Assembly (NCBI GenBank): GCA_044223665.1
Contig: JBGALT010000006.1
Location: 1 to 64,000, forward strand
Origin: JBBSAT01 sp044223665
GTDB taxonomy: Bacteria; Myxococcota_A; Polyangia; Polyangiales; Sandaracinaceae
Length of the DNA stretch: 64,000 bases
Direction: 5' to 3'
Shown here: positions 60,493 through 64,000 of the stretch, piece by piece
How positions within the stretch are numbered: position 1 is the first letter of the stretch
How the letters are laid out: each line of letters starts with the position of its first letter
Position numbers and translations under genes: made by a program
Notes under the pieces: generated by a model
Database searches by the model: none
What the model was told of the DNA's origin: nothing
Seen by the model: only the letters and a program-made list of their open reading frames with translations

Positions 60493-61281
60493 ATGCCGCT
60501 CTTGGCGCTGCTGGTCTGGCTGGTGGCTGCTGGCGCCGCGGCGCAAGCACCCGAGGCCGAACGAGCGCCCGCGGCCGAGCCGGGCGATGCCGCCGGCGCG
60601 CGCGAGCTCGCACGCGACTTTCTTCGGCTCGGGCTCTCGGCGGTCGCCGAAGACCGATGGGACGACGCACTGGTGGCGTTCGGGCGCGCGTACGCCCTCG
60701 CGCCGACTCCGCGCGTCGCGTTCAACCTCGCGCGCGCCGAAGAGCACGCGCAACACTTCGTCCGCGCGCTCGACCTCTATCGGCGCTTTCTGCGGGAGCC
60801 CGACGCTCCGCAGGAGTTCCTCGAGGACGCGCGGCGTGCGGTGGCCGATCTCGAGCAGCGAGTGGGCACCGTGCGGGTCTCTGCAGACGGCCTACTCGAG
60901 GACGACGCGCTCCTCCTCGACGGTGCGCGTTTGCCGCACGCGGTGGTCGGCGCGAGCATGCCCGTCGATCCCGGTCCGCACGCGCTCACGGTCGAGCGTG
61001 ACGGGGCCGAGATCGCGCGATGCGAGCTGGTCGTCGAGGCGCTCGTCGACGGCACCGCCGTGCTCGAGGTTCCGCCGCCTCCGATCGAGGTCTCGCTCAC
61101 TTCGGACACGGCGAGCGAAGACCTCGCCGAGTCGCCCTGGCTCTGGACGGGCATCGGCGTCGGCGTGCTCGCGATCGCAGGTGGGATCGTCGGGCTCGTC
61201 TTGGGCTTGTCCAGCACCGAGCCGGTGTTCGGCTCGGGGCAGAGCGAAGTGCCGGTGGCCGTGATCTCGTTTCGCCCGTGA
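60493..61281 (+). CDS. TPR-like membrane protein
   Basis: This 262-residue protein has a Sec signal-like N-terminus, a TPR-like helical pair (ARDFLRLGLSAVAEDRWDDA then YALAPTPRVAFNLARAEEHA), a PEGA-like beta domain (DALLLDGARLPHAVVGA) and one TM helix near the C-terminus (WLWTGIGVGVLAIAGG). This architecture often accompanies Ser/Thr kinases in myxobacteria. Here the kinase gene is divergent and only about 30 bases away. ATG 60493 is supported by the TATCGT element; GTG 60484 is an alternative. Confidence 0.8.
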   Translation: MPLLALLVWLVAAGAAAQAPEAERAPAAEPGDAAGARELARDFLRLGLSAVAEDRWDDALVAFGRAYALAPTPRVAFNLARAEEHAQHFVRALDLYRRFLREPDAPQEFLEDARRAVADLEQRVGTVRVSADGLLEDDALLLDGARLPHAVVGASMPVDPGPHALTVERDGAEIARCELVVEALVDGTAVLEVPPPPIEVSLTSDTASEDLAESPWLWTGIGVGVLAIAGGIVGLVLGLSSTEPVFGSGQSEVPVAVISFRP

Positions 61282-61311
61282 ACGCGCCCGGTTGGCGTCG
61301 GCGACGGCGCG

Positions 61312-63015
61312 CTACGGATCGCGCTCGGTCCAGCGGTGCGAGAGCCCCAGCACCGTCATCTTGTGGGCGAGGGTTCGGAGCGGGATCTGGAGGAGCCTCG
61401 CCGCTGCCGCTCGCTTCCCCGTTCGCCTGAGCGCTTCCAAGATCGCTTGGCGCTCCACGTCGTCGAGCAGAGTTCGCAAGCCGCGCTCGAGGTCGAGCTC
61501 ACCTTCTCCGGAGACGGGTGATGTGCCACCTGCGCTCGCAGACAACAGGACCCGGTCGGGCAGGTCCGAGACGCCCACGCGAGGACCTCGCGCGACGGCG
61601 ACCGCCCGATCCATCACGTTCCGCAGCTCGCGAACGTTTCCGGGCCACGAATGGGCTCGCAGCGCCTCGACCGCATCGGCGTCGAGGTCGCGACCAGGGC
61701 CGTGGAGGGCCACGAAAGCACGCGCGAGCTGTTCGACGTCGTCGGGACGCTCGCGGAGCGGCGCCACCACCAGCGTGGCCGCGGCGAGCCGGTAGAAGAG
61801 ATCCCAACGAAACGCGCCCGTGCTCGCCAGCTGCTCGAGATCGCGATGCGAAGCAGCGACGACGCGCACATCCACCGCCACCTCCTCGCTCCCGCCTACC
61901 CGCACCAGGCGCCCGGTCTCGAGCACTCGCAAGAGAGCGGCCTGGATGGCACCCGGCAGCTCGGCGATCTCGTCGAGGAAGAGCGTTCCTCGGCTCGCCT
62001 GCTCGAACACGCCCGCCGCGCGTCGGTCGGCGCCGGTGAACGCGCCGCGCTCGTGTCCGAAGAGGGTGCTCTCGGCAAGGGAAGCAGGAATGGCTCCGCA
62101 ATTGAGCGCGCGGAAAGGACCACGTCGTCGCGTGCTGCGATCGTGGAGCGCACGCGCGACGAGCTCTTTTCCGACGCCGGTCTCGCCGCGGATCACGACG
62201 CTGAGCATGGTGGGCGCGAGGCGATCGATCTCCGTCTCGAGCCGCTTCATCGATTCGCTCCCGAGCGCGATCGGTCGTGCGCCCGACGGCTGGCCGCCGT
62301 TGCTCGCGAACACCACGCGCTCGGAGTCCGTGGCCCGCCGGAGCGCCGAGATCGCAGCTTCCACCAGACCCGCGCTCGTCGTCGCCTCGGGCCAGCTCAC
62401 GATCCCGAGCCGGCCGCGTTCACCCGCTTTTCCGAGCCGTGCCCGGAGCTCTGCGGGCTCGATCTCACCGAACAGCGCTAGATACACGCCTGGCATGTAG
62501 CTCGACGCCCGATCGATCGATCGGAACGCACCGAGCAAGAGCTCCAGATCACTGGCGTCGAGCGCACACGCGACGACGCTGGGCCCGCGCTTGAGGACTC
62601 GCGCGCGCTCGACCTCTTCGTCCAGGCGGCGCTCGAGCCCGATGAGCGGCAGCAGGCCGCGCGGTGCAGGTCTCCGGCGTCCAGCGTGCTGGACGACCAC
62701 CACGACGTTTCCGAGCGTGCATTCACTGCCGGCGCCGAGCTCTCCACGTTCCATGCGGCGGCCCTCGATCCAAGTTCCGTTCCGCGATCCGAGGTCCTGC
62801 ACTTCGACGCGATCGCCGACGAGCCGAAAGCCGGCGTGCTGACGCGAAAGGGAGGGATCTTCGACCACCAGGTCGGCGGGCGGCGCGCGACCCACGACGA
62901 CGTCTTTGCCGTCCGCGAGGCGAGCCCACACGACGCTGTCGTCTCGAAACACGACCACGGACCACTGCTCCGCCCCTTCGGGGGCCGTTGCTACGGTCGC
63001 GGTGCGCTCGTCCAT
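61312..63015 (-). CDS. Sigma-54-dependent transcription activator with FHA domain
   Basis: This 567-residue protein has an N-terminal FHA domain (about residues 35-105: VVVGRAPPADLVVEDPSLSR, LGSRNGTWIEG), which binds phosphothreonine and so could receive signals from Ser/Thr kinases. A middle region follows. The AAA+ domain has GETGVGKELVAR (Walker A), FLDEIAELP (Walker B) and the sigma-54-contact loop FGHERGAFTGA, so it is able to contact sigma-54. A Fis-type HTH lies at the C-terminus (LDDVERQAILEALRRTGKRA). Such FHA activators are typical of myxobacteria. A sigma-54-like site lies 19 bases from its start on the opposite strand. Confidence 0.94.
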   Translation of the reverse strand: MDERTATVATAPEGAEQWSVVVFRDDSVVWARLADGKDVVVGRAPPADLVVEDPSLSRQHAGFRLVGDRVEVQDLGSRNGTWIEGRRMERGELGAGSECTLGNVVVVVQHAGRRRPAPRGLLPLIGLERRLDEEVERARVLKRGPSVVACALDASDLELLLGAFRSIDRASSYMPGVYLALFGEIEPAELRARLGKAGERGRLGIVSWPEATTSAGLVEAAISALRRATDSERVVFASNGGQPSGARPIALGSESMKRLETEIDRLAPTMLSVVIRGETGVGKELVARALHDRSTRRRGPFRALNCGAIPASLAESTLFGHERGAFTGADRRAAGVFEQASRGTLFLDEIAELPGAIQAALLRVLETGRLVRVGGSEEVAVDVRVVAASHRDLEQLASTGAFRWDLFYRLAAATLVVAPLRERPDDVEQLARAFVALHGPGRDLDADAVEALRAHSWPGNVRELRNVMDRAVAVARGPRVGVSDLPDRVLLSASAGGTSPVSGEGELDLERGLRTLLDDVERQAILEALRRTGKRAAAARLLQIPLRTLAHKMTVLGLSHRWTERDP

Positions 63016-63033
63016 GGTCGAGGTAGCGCTCCA

Positions 63034-63048
63034 TGGCCCGCGCCTTGC
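63034..63048 (+). promoter_or_regulatory. Candidate sigma-54 promoter
   Basis: TGGCCCGCGCCTTGC matches the -24/-12 consensus TGGCACR-N4-TTGC at all defined positions except A to C in the fifth. It points towards the lipoprotein gene at 63134, with a predicted start near 63060. The divergent neighbour encodes a sigma-54 activator. Confidence 0.55.
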
Positions 63049-63133
63049 GTGCCAGGAGCGCGTTGACGATGACGATCAGTGTACCATCGATGGCGCGAGG
63101 CAGGCGCCTGCGTCGCGCGAACGGGGACACGCG

Positions 63134-64000
63134 ATGAAGTACGGCGATCGGTCACCAGTCGTTCTGTGGCTCGCTTGCGGTCTGCTCTCTGGCTGTGCGG
63201 CCGTCGGCACGCCCGCCTCCGATGGGGGACTCGCTGACGCGGCACGGGACGAGGGTGTGTCTCGAGACGCGGGCCTCGATGTCGGCAGCGACGCCGGTGA
63301 TGATCCTTGCGCGCATCTCGCCAACGGCGCCGCGTGTGGAGATCCGGCGTCCGGCCCCCAGGTCTGTTTCAACGGTGTCTGTCAGCGCTGCGGCAACGGC
63401 GTCGTGGACGACGGCGAGGTGTGCGACCGACTCGTGCCGGTCGAGTTCGCGTGCAGCGCGAGCTGTGTCGAGTGCCTCGTGCCGAGCGATTGCATGCCCC
63501 TCGGCGCGGCTCCGACGTGTCGCGTACCCACGTGCGTCGCCGGCGCGTGCGCATGGCAGGCCGCCGAGCCTGGAATGGCGTGCACGCTCTCCGGCTCGCG
63601 AACCGGTGTGTGCGACGCAACATCGCGCTGCCTCGTCTGCCTCGATGACGAGGACTGTCCGGTTGGGCTTCATTGCGATGGGGGTGATCCGCCGTCCTGC
63701 GTCGAATGCAACGTCGATGCGGATTGTCGCCGCGTCGCAAGCGACGCGTGCGATCTGAGCGTGTGCACCCGACACTCGTGCTCACCCCGCACACGGGACT
63801 GCGGACACTGCCTCGAGGGCTGTGACCCTGCGCTCGGCTGCCTCCGACCCGACGGGCATCCCGCAGTACGGAACGACGGCGACGGTGACGGCTCGCCCTC
63901 GCCCGTCCCCGCAAGGTGCGGGATCTCAGAGGAGGACTGTGGCACCGGAGACCCGACGATTCGGCCTTCGCGGGTGTTCACGGTCGACATGGCGCCTCCA
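63134..64000 (+). CDS. Cys-rich lipoprotein, 3'-truncated
   Basis: ATG 63134 opens a frame of 289 codons with no stop before the end of the window. The lipobox LLSGC is near residue 21, followed by an Ala/Asp/Gly linker and a body with more than 30 Cys. CGNGVVDDGEVCD matches the Cys-rich repeat typical of myxobacterial secreted proteins, and CLDDEDCPVG and CNVDADCRR are of similar type. The protein is probably surface exposed. It is downstream of the candidate sigma-54 promoter at 63034-63048. Confidence 0.85.
   Translation, partial: MKYGDRSPVVLWLACGLLSGCAAVGTPASDGGLADAARDEGVSRDAGLDVGSDAGDDPCAHLANGAACGDPASGPQVCFNGVCQRCGNGVVDDGEVCDRLVPVEFACSASCVECLVPSDCMPLGAAPTCRVPTCVAGACAWQAAEPGMACTLSGSRTGVCDATSRCLVCLDDEDCPVGLHCDGGDPPSCVECNVDADCRRVASDACDLSVCTRHSCSPRTRDCGHCLEGCDPALGCLRPDGHPAVRNDGDGDGSPSPVPARCGISEEDCGTGDPTIRPSRVFTVDMAPP

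Overview
The window is about 70% G+C, codes on both strands almost without gaps, and looks like a chromosome segment of a Myxococcota bacterium of the Polyangia/Sandaracinus type. I infer this from the gene content, not from a marker gene. The signs are many Cys-rich lipoproteins with an Asp/Gly-rich linker after the lipobox, MopE-type CNGxDDDCDG repeats, two Ser/Thr protein kinases (one with an N-terminal zinc ribbon), an FHA/sigma-54 activator, and DUF3857/transglutaminase TPR proteins. I saw no rRNA, tRNA, CRISPR, integrase or transposase gene.

Layout. 1-4143: secreted Cys-rich proteins, a Uma2-family protein and a PKD-type lipoprotein. 4243-12009: a spermidine synthase/AdoMet decarboxylase pair, a five-haem lipoprotein with an SH3-like partner, a CPBP protease and gltX. 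12053-14608: a sirtuin, an alpha/beta hydrolase and a CinA-like protein. 14755-22173: two very large, translationally coupled transglutaminase-like proteins. One has a frameshift; the other has lost its catalytic Cys. 22288-29465: carotenoid oxygenase, Ser/Thr kinase, three strong hairpins, a MopE-repeat lipoprotein and a beta-helix lipoprotein. 29509-33389: histidine kinase coupled to PBP1A. 33480-40933: a barrel-like outer-membrane protein, a sulfur-trafficking operon (frameshifted SQR-like flavoprotein, a DUF1641-DsrC/TusE fusion, a DsrE-family protein), an aminotransferase and dnaJ.

41058-45960 is the most intriguing part. It is a tight six-gene minus-strand operon: N-formylglutamate amidohydrolase-like, Lgt-like transferase, small membrane protein, ferritin-like diiron protein, a radical SAM protein resembling the tetraether synthase (Tes/MJ0619) family, and a fatty acid hydroxylase/sterol desaturase. 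It looks like a membrane-lipid modification system. Next to it, at 46058-46363, is a non-coding imperfect palindrome of about 270 bp flanked by 15-bp direct repeats.

46474-57838: hotdog thioesterase, a lipoprotein with about fifteen Cys-rich repeats, KAS III, further lipoproteins, UbiB-type kinase, and an operon joining a truncated globin with a zinc-ribbon tail, a CDGSH protein and a degenerate receiver-PATAN protein. 58026-64000: secreted proteins, a second Ser/Thr kinase, an FHA-sigma-54 activator, a candidate sigma-54 promoter, and a Cys-rich lipoprotein that runs off the end.

Two observations cut across the window. First, at least ten gene starts have a TANNNT hexamer 6-9 nt before an ATG/GTG and no Shine-Dalgarno sequence, which suggests leaderless transcription. 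Second, two otherwise well-conserved genes carry single frameshifts, so either the assembly has indel errors or the genes are decaying.
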